Source: an uncultured Alphaproteobacteria bacterium
Lineage (GTDB): Bacteria; Pseudomonadota; Alphaproteobacteria; Geminicoccales; Geminicoccaceae
Direction: 5' to 3'
Length of the DNA stretch: 64,000 nucleotides
Assembly: GCA_937995535.1 (NCBI GenBank)
Contig: CALKJU010000020.1
Coordinates: 124,001 to 188,000, forward strand
How positions within the stretch are numbered: position 1 is the stretch's first letter; each line of letters starts with the position of its first letter. Below the pieces are notes generated by a model, which was not told the DNA's origin, ran no database searches, and saw only the letters and a list, made by a program, of their open reading frames with translations. Shown here in pieces: positions 8,275 through 16,851 of the stretch. Position numbers and translations under genes: made by a program.

Positions 8275-8931
8275 ATGCTGGGCGATCTCCTCAAGGCGTT
8301 GGCGCAGCTCGGCGATCCCGCCACGCGACGCTGGGTGTGGCTCGGGATCGGGATAGCAGTGCTGGTCATCCTGCTGCTCGCGTCAGGTGTCCAGCTGGCC
8401 CTCGCGCTGTTCGCCGATACCGGGTGGCCGTGGGTCAACTGGATCGTCCACGCCGTCGGTGGCCTCGGCGCGCTGCTCGTCGCATGGTTTCTCTTCCCCG
8501 CGATGGTCACGGCGGTGCTGGGCCTCGTCGGCGATCGGATCATCGACGCCGTGGAGGCGCGGCATTACCCGGCGCTGGGACCGGGGCGTGACATCGGTCT
8601 GATGGAGGCGATTGGCGCCGCCCTGCGCCTCGCCGCACTGGCGCTGGTTGCCAACCTCGTGGCGCTGCCGCTCTATCTCGTTCCCGGGCTCAATCTGGTC
8701 GTCGTGCTGCTGCTCAACGGCTATCTTCTGGGGCGTGAGTATTTCGAGATGGTCGCCGTCCGGCGCATGCCACCGGCCGACGCGCGCAGGCTGCGGCGGC
8801 GGCATGCCGGCGAGGTGCTCGCGGCGGGCGTGCTGATCGCCGCTATCCTCCTAATACCGTTCGTGAATCTTGTCGCGCCGATCGTCGGCATGGCGCTCGT
8901 CACGCACCGCTTCCATCGGCTCGTCCTCTGA
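8275..8931 (+). CDS. EI24/CysZ-like membrane protein
   Basis: A 218-residue inner-membrane protein of the EI24 family, to which the sulfate permease CysZ belongs. Long hydrophobic stretches lie at about 22-46, 52-82, 112-150 and 172-200. The IDAVEARHYP and ALRLAALALVANLVALPLY stretches fit the alphaproteobacterial EI24 proteins. It stands alone, divergent from the exonuclease gene and followed by bactofilin. A transport role is possible; substrate unknown. Calling it CysZ would go beyond the evidence, because no sulfate-assimilation gene is next to it. Confidence 0.75.
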   Translation: MLGDLLKALAQLGDPATRRWVWLGIGIAVLVILLLASGVQLALALFADTGWPWVNWIVHAVGGLGALLVAWFLFPAMVTAVLGLVGDRIIDAVEARHYPALGPGRDIGLMEAIGAALRLAALALVANLVALPLYLVPGLNLVVVLLLNGYLLGREYFEMVAVRRMPPADARRLRRRHAGEVLAAGVLIAAILLIPFVNLVAPIVGMALVTHRFHRLVL

Positions 8932-8954
8932 CGGTGCGCGCCCATGCCGATGGT

Positions 8955-8983
8955 TTGACGGCGGTCAGGGCGACCAGTAATGC
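8955..8983 (+). promoter_or_regulatory. Possible promoter of the bactofilin gene
   Basis: TTGACG (8955-8960) and TAATGC (8978-8983) with 17 bases between, about 85 bases ahead of the bactofilin start in a non-coding gap. The -35 is good, the -10 only fair. Confidence 0.4.
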
Positions 8984-9069
8984 TGCGTCCGGCGCGACGC
9001 CACCGCCACCTCGCACCGATCGGCCGACCTTACCCGTCGGCCCCAGCTCATGATGGACGGGGAGCCTCG

Positions 9070-9570
9070 ATGTTCCGCAAGAAAGATTCGGACCCGCCAC
9101 GTCCGGCAGGCCCGGCGCCCAAGGCGCCCGAGCCGACCTTCAGCCGGGCCGCCGCCGACACCGCCGCCGAGTCCAAGACGCCGAGCTGGGCGCCGGCTGC
9201 GCCCGAGACGAAACCCACCGCGCCGGCACCGGCGCCGGCTATGGAGAAGCGGCTGATCGTCGGCCACGGCATCAGCCTGTCCGGCGAGATCACCGCCTGC
9301 GACCGTCTGATCGTCGAGGGTGACGTCCAGGTGACGCTCAACCAGACGAAAGCCATCGAGATCTCGGAGACGGGCAAGTTCACCAACGGCAAGGCCGAGG
9401 TTGACGAAGCCGAGATCAGCGGCGTCTACGAGGGCGAGCTGACCGTGCGTGGCCGGCTGCTGATCCGCAGTACCGGTCGCGTCAACGGCACGGTCCGCTT
9501 CGGCGAGATCGAGGTCGAACGTGGTGGGCAGATCACCGGCTCGGTGGCGATGCTGCCGGCGACGAGCTGA
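9070..9570 (+). CDS. Bactofilin (polymer-forming cytoskeletal protein)
   Basis: A 166-residue bactofilin, which self-assembles into filaments and positions envelope machinery. Residues 1-60 form a proline/alanine-rich disordered head, and about 62-160 form the right-handed beta-helix DUF583 core with the repeating G-x-I/L-x-G pattern (SGEITACDRLIVEGDV, TGKFTNGKAEVDEAEISG, RSTGRVNGTVRFGEIEV). The ATG at 9070 follows a GGGGAG ribosome site. A small lipoprotein frame follows closely and may be co-transcribed; bactofilins often associate with cell-wall enzymes, but none is adjacent here. Confidence 0.9.
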   Translation: MFRKKDSDPPRPAGPAPKAPEPTFSRAAADTAAESKTPSWAPAAPETKPTAPAPAPAMEKRLIVGHGISLSGEITACDRLIVEGDVQVTLNQTKAIEISETGKFTNGKAEVDEAEISGVYEGELTVRGRLLIRSTGRVNGTVRFGEIEVERGGQITGSVAMLPATS

Positions 9571-9628
9571 GACGCCGGTCACGCGCGGCACGCTCTCCGG
9601 CGTCCGATCGAGGCGGCCATCGCTCGCG

Positions 9629-9997
9629 ATGGCCGCGGTTATCGCCGTGACCGTCGGGGCTTGCGCCGGCGCGCCGGTCGAGCGGCCGGCGCGCGACCAG
9701 CCCGACGCGCACACCGCCCTGGTCGGTCTCGACGGTGCAGCCTTGCTGGCGCGCCTCGGGGCGCCCGAGTTGCTCCGGCGGGAGCGCGGTGCGGAGTATT
9801 GGCGCTATCGTCACAATGGCTGTCTGATCGACATCTATCTGTTCGCCGACCCGCCGGCGGTCGAGCCGCGGATCATCCATGTCGGGGTCCGGCGCCTGTC
9901 CGGCGTGGCCGCCACCGATGCCGCGTCCTGCGAGACGGTTGGTGCCGAATTCGCGATCGGTGACGAGCGGCGTCCGGGAATGGCAGAGAGCTACTGA
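9629..9997 (+). CDS. Small putative lipoprotein
   Basis: A 122-residue protein whose N-terminus MAAVIAVTVGAC ends in a VGAC lipobox, suggesting acylation at C12 and envelope location. The rest reads like a small uncharacterised family common in Rhodospirillales (LLARLGAPELLRRERGAEYWRYR, then a lone Cys in NGCLIDIYLF). The start is uncertain: with ATG 9629 the signal peptide lacks basic residues, while the in-frame GTG at 9521 would start inside the bactofilin gene and add an Arg-rich head. Its 3' end overlaps the converging methyltransferase by 7 bases. Confidence 0.6.
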   Translation: MAAVIAVTVGACAGAPVERPARDQPDAHTALVGLDGAALLARLGAPELLRRERGAEYWRYRHNGCLIDIYLFADPPAVEPRIIHVGVRRLSGVAATDAASCETVGAEFAIGDERRPGMAESY

Positions 9998-10878
9998 CCA
10001 GAGGCCGTCGGAGGCCTGCCCAGCGCCTCACCCAGCCCGACCTGCGCCGAGCCGCGCGGGCGCGGCCGCGGTTGGCTCTCATGCGGCCGCCACCCGGTGG
10101 CGAAGATGATGTCGAAGGTCGCGCGCACGCGCCCGTCGGTGTCGCTGTGGTCGCGTCTGTAGAGCTCGAGCGCGCGCGCCAGCACGTCGCGGCGCAGCGG
10201 GCCGCCATGCGCGACGAGGCCCCCCGATTCGCCCATCCCCTGCAGGTCGCTCAGCAGCCGCAGCGGATCGGCGTAGCTCACGGTGATCCGGTCGAGGTCG
10301 GCGACCGGCAGCGCGAGACCGACGCGCTGCAGCAGCGCCGCCGCGTCGCGCAGGTCGACGACCGGGGAGATGCGAGGGCTCCCGCCGCCGCGTATGTCGA
10401 GCTCCGCCTGGAGCAGCGCTGCGCGCAGCTCGTGCAGCGTCTCGCCACCGGGGAAGGCCGCGAGGAGCAGGCCGTCCGGGCGGAGCAGGCCGACGAGCTG
10501 CGCCAGCGCACCGGGCAGATCGTTGACCCAGTGCAAGCTCATGCGGGCGACGACCGCATCGAAACTGGCCGGCGCGAAGGGCAGCAGCTCCTCGTCGGCG
10601 ACGACGCGCGCTGTGCCGCCCGACCTCGCGAGCCAGGCGTGGGACAGATCGCAGGCCACCACCATGTCGGCGCTTTCCGCCGGCAGGACCGCGCGCAGCG
10701 CGCACTCCCGCGCGCCGAGATCGAGAACCCGCTCGTGCCGCCGCCGCACCTCCAGCAGCCGCTCGGCCACCCGCGCGGCGACCTCCTGGTGAAGGAAGTT
10801 GGCCGGCTCGGCCAGCGCAGCCGATCGGTCGCGGCGCTGGCGGACCCGCCGCCGGTCGAAGATCCGCGGGACGCTCAT
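9991..10878 (-). CDS. SAM-dependent methyltransferase (BioC/NDUFAF5-like)
   Basis: A 295-residue class I methyltransferase. Motif I is VLDLGAREC (51-59), with a degenerate glycine motif; acidic motif II follows, then FAPASFDAVVARMSLHWVNDLP and LLRPDGLLLAAFPGG, which match the BioC/NDUFAF5 group. The relative NDUFAF5 acts in respiratory complex I assembly, while BioC methylates malonyl-ACP in biotin synthesis; this one lacks biotin neighbours, so I favour the NDUFAF5-like group. It is the last gene of a six-gene minus-strand run and its ATG overlaps the antiporter stop by ATGA. The C-terminus is rich in Pro and Arg. Confidence 0.75.
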   Translation of the reverse strand: MSVPRIFDRRRVRQRRDRSAALAEPANFLHQEVAARVAERLLEVRRRHERVLDLGARECALRAVLPAESADMVVACDLSHAWLARSGGTARVVADEELLPFAPASFDAVVARMSLHWVNDLPGALAQLVGLLRPDGLLLAAFPGGETLHELRAALLQAELDIRGGGSPRISPVVDLRDAAALLQRVGLALPVADLDRITVSYADPLRLLSDLQGMGESGGLVAHGGPLRRDVLARALELYRRDHSDTDGRVRATFDIIFATGWRPHESQPRPRPRGSAQVGLGEALGRPPTASGQ

Positions 10879-12695
10879 GCCAGCGCTCGCGGCGCCGCTC
10901 CGGACAGGCGCCCGCGCAACCGCCGGACTACCCGCAGGAGCGCGCGGCCGAGGCGGGAGCGGAACAGCGACGCGGCCACGATCGAGCCCGTGAGGTCCTC
11001 GAGCTGCAGACCGGCACGGGCGACCCCGTCGTCGTCGACGACGCGTGCCACCAAGCTGGCCTCACCAAACGGCAGTCGATCGCCGATCTGTGGCTCACCG
11101 TCGAAGCGGTCGGCGAACAGCTCGGCCACCGTCCGCTCGCGGTCCCCCGGGTCGATGACGACGTCGTAGAGGTCGGCGAGCGCGCCCAACGGCGTCGAGC
11201 CGGCGATGGCGAACTCGCCCGGCGGGCTTTCGCCGCCCGGCTCGTCCGCCGCGAACAGACGGTCGAGCCGGTAGGCGCGCTCCGGTGGTGCCAGGAGATA
11301 GACGTAATCGTCGACGCGCAACGGACCGGCCTGCTCCGGCGTCATGATCGTCTCGTCGCGGATCACCATCACCGCGCGTGTCCAGGAGGGCAGGCGCCCG
11401 TTGCGCAGGAGCGGGCTGTCGGAGAGCACGTGGTAGCCGACCAGCTCCTGGGCGAGCTGGCCCGGCAGGTCGAGCTCGACGCGATGGACCGGTCGGGTCG
11501 TGCGCGGCAGCGACTGCTTCAGGCGATGCGCCGCGGCGCCCACCGTCCAGCCCTGCACCAGCAGCGAGACGAGCACGACGAAGAACGCGATGTCGAAATA
11601 GGTGCGCGCGCCGGGCAGGCCGGCGAGGAGCGGGACCGTGGCGAGGAAGATGCTGACCGCGCCGCGCAGGCCCACCCAGCCGATGAAGGCCAGCTCGCGG
11701 CGGTCGTAGCCGAAGGGCGCCAGACACAGCCACACGGCGGCCGGGCGGGCGACCAGGATCACGAACAGTGCCAGTGCCACGGCCGGCAGGGCGACGGTGA
11801 CGAGCCGCGACGGTGTGGCGAGCAGCCCGAGGATCAGGAACATCACGATCTGGCAGAGCCAGGTGGCGGCACCGTGAAACGAGACGATGCTGGCATAGGC
11901 ACGGATCGGTCGGTTGCCGACGATCAGACCGGCGATGAAGGCCGCCACGTAGCCGCTGCCGCCGGCGAGGGTCGCAAGCGCGTAGAGCACGACGGCTGCG
12001 GCCACGACCAGCAGCGGATGCAGTCCTTCGGCGAGATCGAGGCGATTGACGGTCACGCAGATGAGCAGCCCACCCACAACCCCGAGAAAACCACCGATGC
12101 CGGCCTGCTGCAGCAGGGTGAGGAGCAATGTCTCCCAGGCGCCGGCCTGACCGGCCTCCAGCACGACGACGATCGCCACGGTGAGGAACACCGCCGCGGG
12201 GTCGTTGGTCGAGGACTCGATCTCGAGCGTGGCGCCGGCGCGGCGGCGGAGCTGGAGTCCGCCGGACCGGAGCAGGACGAACACGGCCGCGGCGTCGGTC
12301 GGTGCGATGATCGCGCCGAGCAGGAGCGCGTTCCACGGGCCGAGGTTCAGCAGCCAGATCGCTGCCAGCGCGGTGAAGCCGGCGGTGAGCGCGACGCCGA
12401 CCGTGGCCAGCAGCAGCGAGGGGGCGAGCACGCCGCGAAAGGCGGTGAGCCGCGTGCGCAGGCCGCCGTCGAAGAGGATCACCGCCAGCGCGACGGAGCC
12501 GATCAGGTAGGCGGCGCGGAAATCATTGAAGACGATCCCGCCCGGGCCGTCCTCGCCGGCGAGCATGCCGATGACCAGGAACACCAGCAGCAGCGGGGCG
12601 CCGAAGCGCGTCGCGATCAGGCTCGACAGCACGCCCAGGACGAGCAACGCGGCGCCGATCAGGACCAGAGCGGTGAGGACGTTGATCGCGGCCAT
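10875..12695 (-). CDS. K+/H+ antiporter, NhaP2/CvrA type
   Basis: A 606-residue inner-membrane CPA1-family antiporter that exchanges K+ (or another cation) for protons. About the first 390 residues hold 12 or so membrane segments, including GAIIAPTDAAAVF and the conserved LEIESSTNDPAAVF transport motif. A TrkA-C domain follows (about 405-490: VGYHVLSDSPLL) and then a CorC/HlyC-like C-terminal domain (about 500-580). This is the NhaP2 layout; E. coli NhaP2 is 578 residues. A GAGG ribosome site precedes the ATG. The gene is 10 bases after the cyclase gene, so cyclic nucleotide signalling and ion homeostasis may be co-expressed. Confidence 0.9.
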   Translation of the reverse strand: MAAINVLTALVLIGAALLVLGVLSSLIATRFGAPLLLVFLVIGMLAGEDGPGGIVFNDFRAAYLIGSVALAVILFDGGLRTRLTAFRGVLAPSLLLATVGVALTAGFTALAAIWLLNLGPWNALLLGAIIAPTDAAAVFVLLRSGGLQLRRRAGATLEIESSTNDPAAVFLTVAIVVVLEAGQAGAWETLLLTLLQQAGIGGFLGVVGGLLICVTVNRLDLAEGLHPLLVVAAAVVLYALATLAGGSGYVAAFIAGLIVGNRPIRAYASIVSFHGAATWLCQIVMFLILGLLATPSRLVTVALPAVALALFVILVARPAAVWLCLAPFGYDRRELAFIGWVGLRGAVSIFLATVPLLAGLPGARTYFDIAFFVVLVSLLVQGWTVGAAAHRLKQSLPRTTRPVHRVELDLPGQLAQELVGYHVLSDSPLLRNGRLPSWTRAVMVIRDETIMTPEQAGPLRVDDYVYLLAPPERAYRLDRLFAADEPGGESPPGEFAIAGSTPLGALADLYDVVIDPGDRERTVAELFADRFDGEPQIGDRLPFGEASLVARVVDDDGVARAGLQLEDLTGSIVAASLFRSRLGRALLRVVRRLRGRLSGAAPRALA

Positions 12696-12705
12696 GCGAC
12701 CCGCC

Positions 12706-14019
12706 TCAGCCGCGCAGCGCCCAGACGACGGTCGCCTCGTTCCGCCCGCGAAGCTCCACCGGCCCGAGGCAGGCGAACCCGATCCGTCCTTTGTTTCCGG
12801 CGGCTGCGATGGCCGCGTCGCTGACCAGCATCGTCGCGCCGTGCCGTGTGGTCAGCTCTTCCAGCCGACTCGCGACGTTGACCGTGTCGCCGATCACGGA
12901 AAACTCGAAGCGCTGTGCACCGCCTACATCCCCCATCGTGACCGGCCCGTAATGGACGCCGACGCCGATCGCCAGCGGCACCTCGCCGGCTGCGGCACGC
13001 TCGACGTTCCAGCGCTCCACGGCGGCCAGCATGGCGCGCCCGCAGGTGATCGCCCGGAGCGCGTCGTCGGCCGCGGTCTCCGGCGTGCCGAATGTTGCCA
13101 TCAGGCCGTCGCCGATGAACTTGTCCAGAGTTCCCCCATGGGCGAACACCACATCGGCCATGCGGGCGTGATAATCGCGGAGCAGACCCATGGTCGCCTG
13201 CGGCGTCATCGTCTCGGCCATTGCCGTGAAGCCGCGGATATCGGCGAACAGCACCGCTGCGTGCTGGCTTCGCACCGCAGCCATCGGCCGGTCCAGCCGG
13301 GCGAGACGCTCGACCATGCTCGGCGCCACGTAGCGGGCGAGATTGGCGCGCTGCCGTGCCGCCTCGGCTTCCTGCCGGATGAGCTGGCGGGCGCGATGCG
13401 CGCCCATCGCCAGGATCGCCGTCACAACCAGAGTGATGAACGCCCGCACCAGGGCGTCGTCGACGTGCACGTAGGTCGGTGCGAGATAGCGCTGGAGCAG
13501 CAAAGCTTCGGTCGGACTCGTTCCGAGATCGGCGAAGTCGGTGAGCGTCTCCGGCATGCGCACGATCAGCCAGGTGCCGACCAGCCAGGCCCCGCTGATC
13601 ACCGCGCCCGTCCAGGCCACGAGCCACGCGCGGAAGCTCAGCGTCGCCAGGGCCAAAATGATCAAGAGGTAAAGAAAGCTCGGCTGGCGCAGCACGGTCT
13701 GCCACGGCCAGCTCTCGGGATAGGTGCGACCCGGCGCGAGGAGCGTGTAGGCGAGCAGGAGGACGTCGAGGGTGACGAACAGGTAGGGCAGCCAGTCGGC
13801 GTCGGGCCAGCGCCGACGAACCGCCAGCGCGAGCAGGCCGAGTGCGATGAAGCCCAACAGAACGCCGAAGTTCTCGGCAGCGATGGCGGTCCCGTAATTG
13901 AGCCACAGCCAAGCGAGGACGATCGTGAAAGTGACGGTGCGGGCGACGGTGATGCCGACGAGGCTGCGTTGCTCGTAGGCGCGGAGCGCCTCGTCCGTCG
14001 CCGAGGAGGCGGTCGCCAT
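12706..14019 (-). CDS. Membrane class III adenylate/guanylate cyclase
   Basis: A 437-residue protein making a cyclic nucleotide from ATP or GTP. Residues about 20-210 contain six membrane segments that act as a sensor, then a short linker and the cyclase domain at 245-435. Metal-binding aspartates are D260 (FADIRGFT) and D304 (FIGDGLMATFG), with substrate lysine K300 before them; VIGDTVNVASRLE (375-387) holds the adenine-site aspartate D378 and the transition-state Asn/Arg pair. Lys/Asp at these sites favours adenylate cyclase. It lies between the YkvA and antiporter genes with gaps of 11 and 10 bases, so it is part of the six-gene run. What the membrane sensor detects is unknown. Confidence 0.9.
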   Translation of the reverse strand: MATASSATDEALRAYEQRSLVGITVARTVTFTIVLAWLWLNYGTAIAAENFGVLLGFIALGLLALAVRRRWPDADWLPYLFVTLDVLLLAYTLLAPGRTYPESWPWQTVLRQPSFLYLLIILALATLSFRAWLVAWTGAVISGAWLVGTWLIVRMPETLTDFADLGTSPTEALLLQRYLAPTYVHVDDALVRAFITLVVTAILAMGAHRARQLIRQEAEAARQRANLARYVAPSMVERLARLDRPMAAVRSQHAAVLFADIRGFTAMAETMTPQATMGLLRDYHARMADVVFAHGGTLDKFIGDGLMATFGTPETAADDALRAITCGRAMLAAVERWNVERAAAGEVPLAIGVGVHYGPVTMGDVGGAQRFEFSVIGDTVNVASRLEELTTRHGATMLVSDAAIAAAGNKGRIGFACLGPVELRGRNEATVVWALRG

Positions 14020-14030
14020 CCGCGCCGGGC

Positions 14031-14384
14031 TCAGGCGCCCCGGCGCAGTTCGTCCAGGCGGCGGCGTGCCTCGGCGCGATGCTCGGGGCGGAGATGCCGG
14101 CCGACGGCGGTGAGCGCGGCGGTGAGCACCGCGGCATCGTCGGTGAAGCCGATCCCGGCCAGAACGTCAGGAACCATGTCGGTGGGCAGCACGAAGTAGG
14201 CCGCCGCGCCGAGCAGCACCGCGCGGACCCGGCTCGGCGTCTGGCGATCGAGCGCGCAGAGATACCCGGCGACGAGATCCTCGGCGAAGGGGATCGCGGC
14301 CAGGACACGTCCGAGCTTGCGCCAGAAGCGGCGTGGCTCGACGGTCGTCAGGGTCGCAGGCAGGCAGGAGGCGGGCGAGCTCAT
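14031..14384 (-). CDS. YkvA family (DUF1232) protein
   Basis: A 117-residue protein with the DUF1232 core: YLCALDRQTP, then a hydrophobic stretch AYFVLPTDMVPDVLAGIGFTDDAAVL containing the diagnostic P-x-D-x-x-P-D motif. Family members are small, membrane-associated and uncharacterised. It sits 13 bases after the enolase-like gene and 11 bases before the cyclase gene in the six-gene run. No function can be assigned. Confidence 0.8.
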   Translation of the reverse strand: MSSPASCLPATLTTVEPRRFWRKLGRVLAAIPFAEDLVAGYLCALDRQTPSRVRAVLLGAAAYFVLPTDMVPDVLAGIGFTDDAAVLTAALTAVGRHLRPEHRAEARRRLDELRRGA

Positions 14385-14397
14385 GCGGCAAAGATGC

Positions 14398-15699
14398 TCA
14401 TTGGCGCGGGCCAGACAAGCATCGGCGTAGCGCTTCCCGGCCGGCGAAGCGCGCGCGCGGGCCGAGTGTGCCCTCGATACGCAGCCCTTCGTTCCACTTG
14501 GCCATGCGCTCGGAGCGGGCGAACGAGCCGACCTTGAGACCGGGCACGCCCCAGCCCACGGCGAGATGCACGATCGTCACGTCCTCGCTCTCGCCGGAGC
14601 GCGCGGAGACGATCCCGCCGAAGCCGACCGCGCGCGCCGCATCCCAGCAGCTGCGCGCCTCGCTCAGCGTGCCGCGCTGGTTCGGCTTGATCAGGACCGT
14701 GTTGGCCGTGGCGCCGGCCGCCGCGGCGCGTACCCGTGCGGCGTCGGTGACCAGGAAGTCGTCACCCACGATCTGCAGACGGTCGCCGAACCTGTTGGTG
14801 AAGCGACCAAAGCCCTCGGTGTCGTCCTCGGCCAGCGGGTCCTCGATCGACAGGATCGGATATCGCTGCAGCCAACCTCCGAGCAGCTCGATCATGCCGT
14901 CGCTGTCGAGTTCGCGGCCCTCGAGCCCGAGCCGGTAGCGGCCGCCGCGGCCGAGCTCGGAGGCCGCGACATCGAGCGCGACGGCCACCTGGTCGGGTGC
15001 CGCGAAGCCGGCCCGGTCGATGGCGCGGACGAGATAATCGAGCACCTCCTCGTTGCTCGCGAAGTCGGGCCAGAAGCCGCCCTCGTCGGCGACCCCGCGG
15101 AGCTTGCCGGCCTCGGCCAGCAGCGCACCGGCCGCGCGGTAGATCTCCGCCGTCCAGTCGAGCGCCTGGGCGAAGCTGTCGGCGCCCGGGCAGACGACGA
15201 GGAAGTCCTGGATGTCGACGCGCCGGCCGGCATGCGCCCCGCCGCCGAAGATCTGGATCTCGGGCAGCGGCAACGTCACCGCCCCGTCCCCCCCGAGCCA
15301 GCGCCACAGGGGCAGCCGATGGGCGGCCGCCGCGGCATGCGCCACGGCCATCGACACGGCCAGCGTCGCGTTCGCGCCGAGCCGGGATTTGTCGGGCGTG
15401 CCGTCGAGCTCGACCAGCCGGGCGTCGACCGCTGTCTGGTGCGCCGCGTCGAGTCCGACGAGGGCCGCGGCGATCTCGCCGTCGACGTTGGCGAGCGCGC
15501 GACGCACGTCGAGCCCGCCGAAGGCGCTGCCGCCGTCGCGCAGGTCGAGCGCCTCGCCGGAGCCGGTCGAAGCACCCGCGGGCGCGATCGCGCGGCCGAC
15601 GCTGCCATCGGCGAGGGTCACCTCGGCCTCGACGGTCGGCCGGCCGCGGCTGTCCCAGACCCGGCGGCCGCGCACGGTCATGATGCCTGTCGCCGTCAT
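14398..15699 (-). CDS. Enolase paralogue with altered active site
   Basis: A 433-residue enolase-superfamily protein, full length for enolase but unlikely to be the housekeeping enzyme. Mg ligands D243, E286 and D313 are present, as are the general base K338 (LIKPNQ), E206 (DEGGF), K389 (GLKVG) and H156 (GGAHA). But the usual SHRSGE triad is SARSGE, with alanine at 366 where yeast enolase has H373, and the QEF of the loop is QDF (D165 instead of yeast E168). GNPTVE has become GRPTVE. A different substrate or altered chemistry is inferred. The ATG overlaps the kinase stop (ATGA), so the two proteins are translationally coupled. A 13-base gap leads to the YkvA gene. Confidence 0.85.
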   Translation of the reverse strand: MTATGIMTVRGRRVWDSRGRPTVEAEVTLADGSVGRAIAPAGASTGSGEALDLRDGGSAFGGLDVRRALANVDGEIAAALVGLDAAHQTAVDARLVELDGTPDKSRLGANATLAVSMAVAHAAAAAHRLPLWRWLGGDGAVTLPLPEIQIFGGGAHAGRRVDIQDFLVVCPGADSFAQALDWTAEIYRAAGALLAEAGKLRGVADEGGFWPDFASNEEVLDYLVRAIDRAGFAAPDQVAVALDVAASELGRGGRYRLGLEGRELDSDGMIELLGGWLQRYPILSIEDPLAEDDTEGFGRFTNRFGDRLQIVGDDFLVTDAARVRAAAAGATANTVLIKPNQRGTLSEARSCWDAARAVGFGGIVSARSGESEDVTIVHLAVGWGVPGLKVGSFARSERMAKWNEGLRIEGTLGPRARFAGREALRRCLSGPRQ

Positions 15700-16700
15700 C
15701 CGATGACCTCCTCGGCCCAGACAGCGCGGACCGCACCGAGCGTCGCCGGCGGCGCGAGCAACAGCGGCCGCGCAACGTGCCGCACCAGTTCGCGCGCAGC
15801 CTCATTGGTGAGATATTCGACGGGCGACTTGCCGTCGACACGGGCGAGCAGGAGCCCCGGCAGAAGGCTCGCTGCGCGTCGCTCCAGCCTCGCCCGCGGC
15901 TCCCAGACCACGCCGGCGAGGTAGGTTCCAGCCAACATGTCGAAGCAGTCGAGGAAGGCCGGTGCGGCCTCAGGTGTCCACAGGCACTTCAGCAGCAGAT
16001 GGTTGAGACAGAAGGCGAGGTCGAAGGCCGGGTCGCCGTACCAGGCGCACTCGGCGTCGAGGAGCACCGGGCCGTCCGGGCCGATCAGGATGTTCTTCGG
16101 GCTGACGTCGCCATGCACCAGCGCCAGCCTGGTCCGCGCCGTCCGCCGTGCCAAGCGCCGCAGCGCCGGCTCGAGGTCGGGGTGACGGCGACCGGTCGCC
16201 AGCAGGTAGGGCTCGAGGCGGATGTCGTGGAAGATGGCGTCCGTCGCGAACCGTGCGGCGACCGCCGGATCGAGGGCCGTGGCGGCGTGGATCCGCACCA
16301 GGGCCTCCCCCACCGCCGCCGCGTCATCCGGCTCGGCGCGGCCGTCGCGCAGTTCGCTCTTCCACAGGTGGTAGCGCCGCGGGTCGAGAAAGCCCATGAC
16401 CAGTGCGTCGGCCGCCTCGTCGCGGGCGAGCAGCGGCGCGACGGCGGCCGGAGCGGCCGCGCGGGCTGTGTTCATCCACGCCGCCTCGTAGGCGTTGCGC
16501 TCGACGGGCGCGCGCCAGTCGGCCTGGACCTTCAGCTTGGCCAGGGCGCGCTTGACGCAGACCGGGCCGGTCGCGAGGTCGACGCGCCAGATGTCCGACG
16601 ACACACCGCCCGTGAGCGGCGCGGCCGGCGGCAGGTCATCGAGGCCGATCAGACCGGCACGGCGGAGGATCGCCGCGATCTCGCTCGGCTGCGTCGCCAT
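15696..16700 (-). CDS. APH/choline-kinase-type small-molecule kinase
   Basis: A 334-residue phosphotransferase of the aminoglycoside phosphotransferase superfamily, which phosphorylates hydroxyl groups of small molecules with ATP. It has a glycine-rich loop LTGGVSSDIW (29-38), candidate ATP lysine K50, the catalytic HGDVSPKN (H196, D198, N203) and the metal-binding DAECAW...GDP (D215, D223). The pattern is nearer to methylthioribose or homoserine kinases than to resistance enzymes. It heads the minus-strand run and overlaps the enolase paralogue by ATGA, which suggests a phosphorylated intermediate is passed to the lyase; this is inference. It is divergent from the HD gene across about 150 bases. 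Confidence 0.85.
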   Translation of the reverse strand: MATQPSEIAAILRRAGLIGLDDLPPAAPLTGGVSSDIWRVDLATGPVCVKRALAKLKVQADWRAPVERNAYEAAWMNTARAAAPAAVAPLLARDEAADALVMGFLDPRRYHLWKSELRDGRAEPDDAAAVGEALVRIHAATALDPAVAARFATDAIFHDIRLEPYLLATGRRHPDLEPALRRLARRTARTRLALVHGDVSPKNILIGPDGPVLLDAECAWYGDPAFDLAFCLNHLLLKCLWTPEAAPAFLDCFDMLAGTYLAGVVWEPRARLERRAASLLPGLLLARVDGKSPVEYLTNEAARELVRHVARPLLLAPPATLGAVRAVWAEEVIG

Positions 16701-16789
16701 CCTGGGCGGTCGTCTCCCGGCCGTGACGGCCTCGGCTGCAAGGGCTCGCGGCTTATGCCCCGGCGCCTTGGTGGCGGCAACGAGATCGC

Positions 16790-16801
16790 GGGCAATTGCC
16801 C
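16790..16801. promoter_or_regulatory. 12-bp palindrome in the divergent kinase/HD intergenic region
   Basis: GGGCAATTGCCC is a perfect palindrome placed 90 bases ahead of the kinase start and 50 bases ahead of the HD start. It is a plausible operator for a dimeric regulator, but no regulator gene is adjacent. Confidence 0.3.
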
Positions 16802-16851
16802 CCGCCGCCGGCGCCGCCTACCGTCTGGCCCGGGGTACGGGAAGGGTTTCG

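Noticed and set aside
14398-15699. Housekeeping enolase (eno)
   Set aside because: Substitution of the catalytic-site histidine by alanine and of Glu168 by Asp make normal 2-phosphoglycerate dehydration doubtful.
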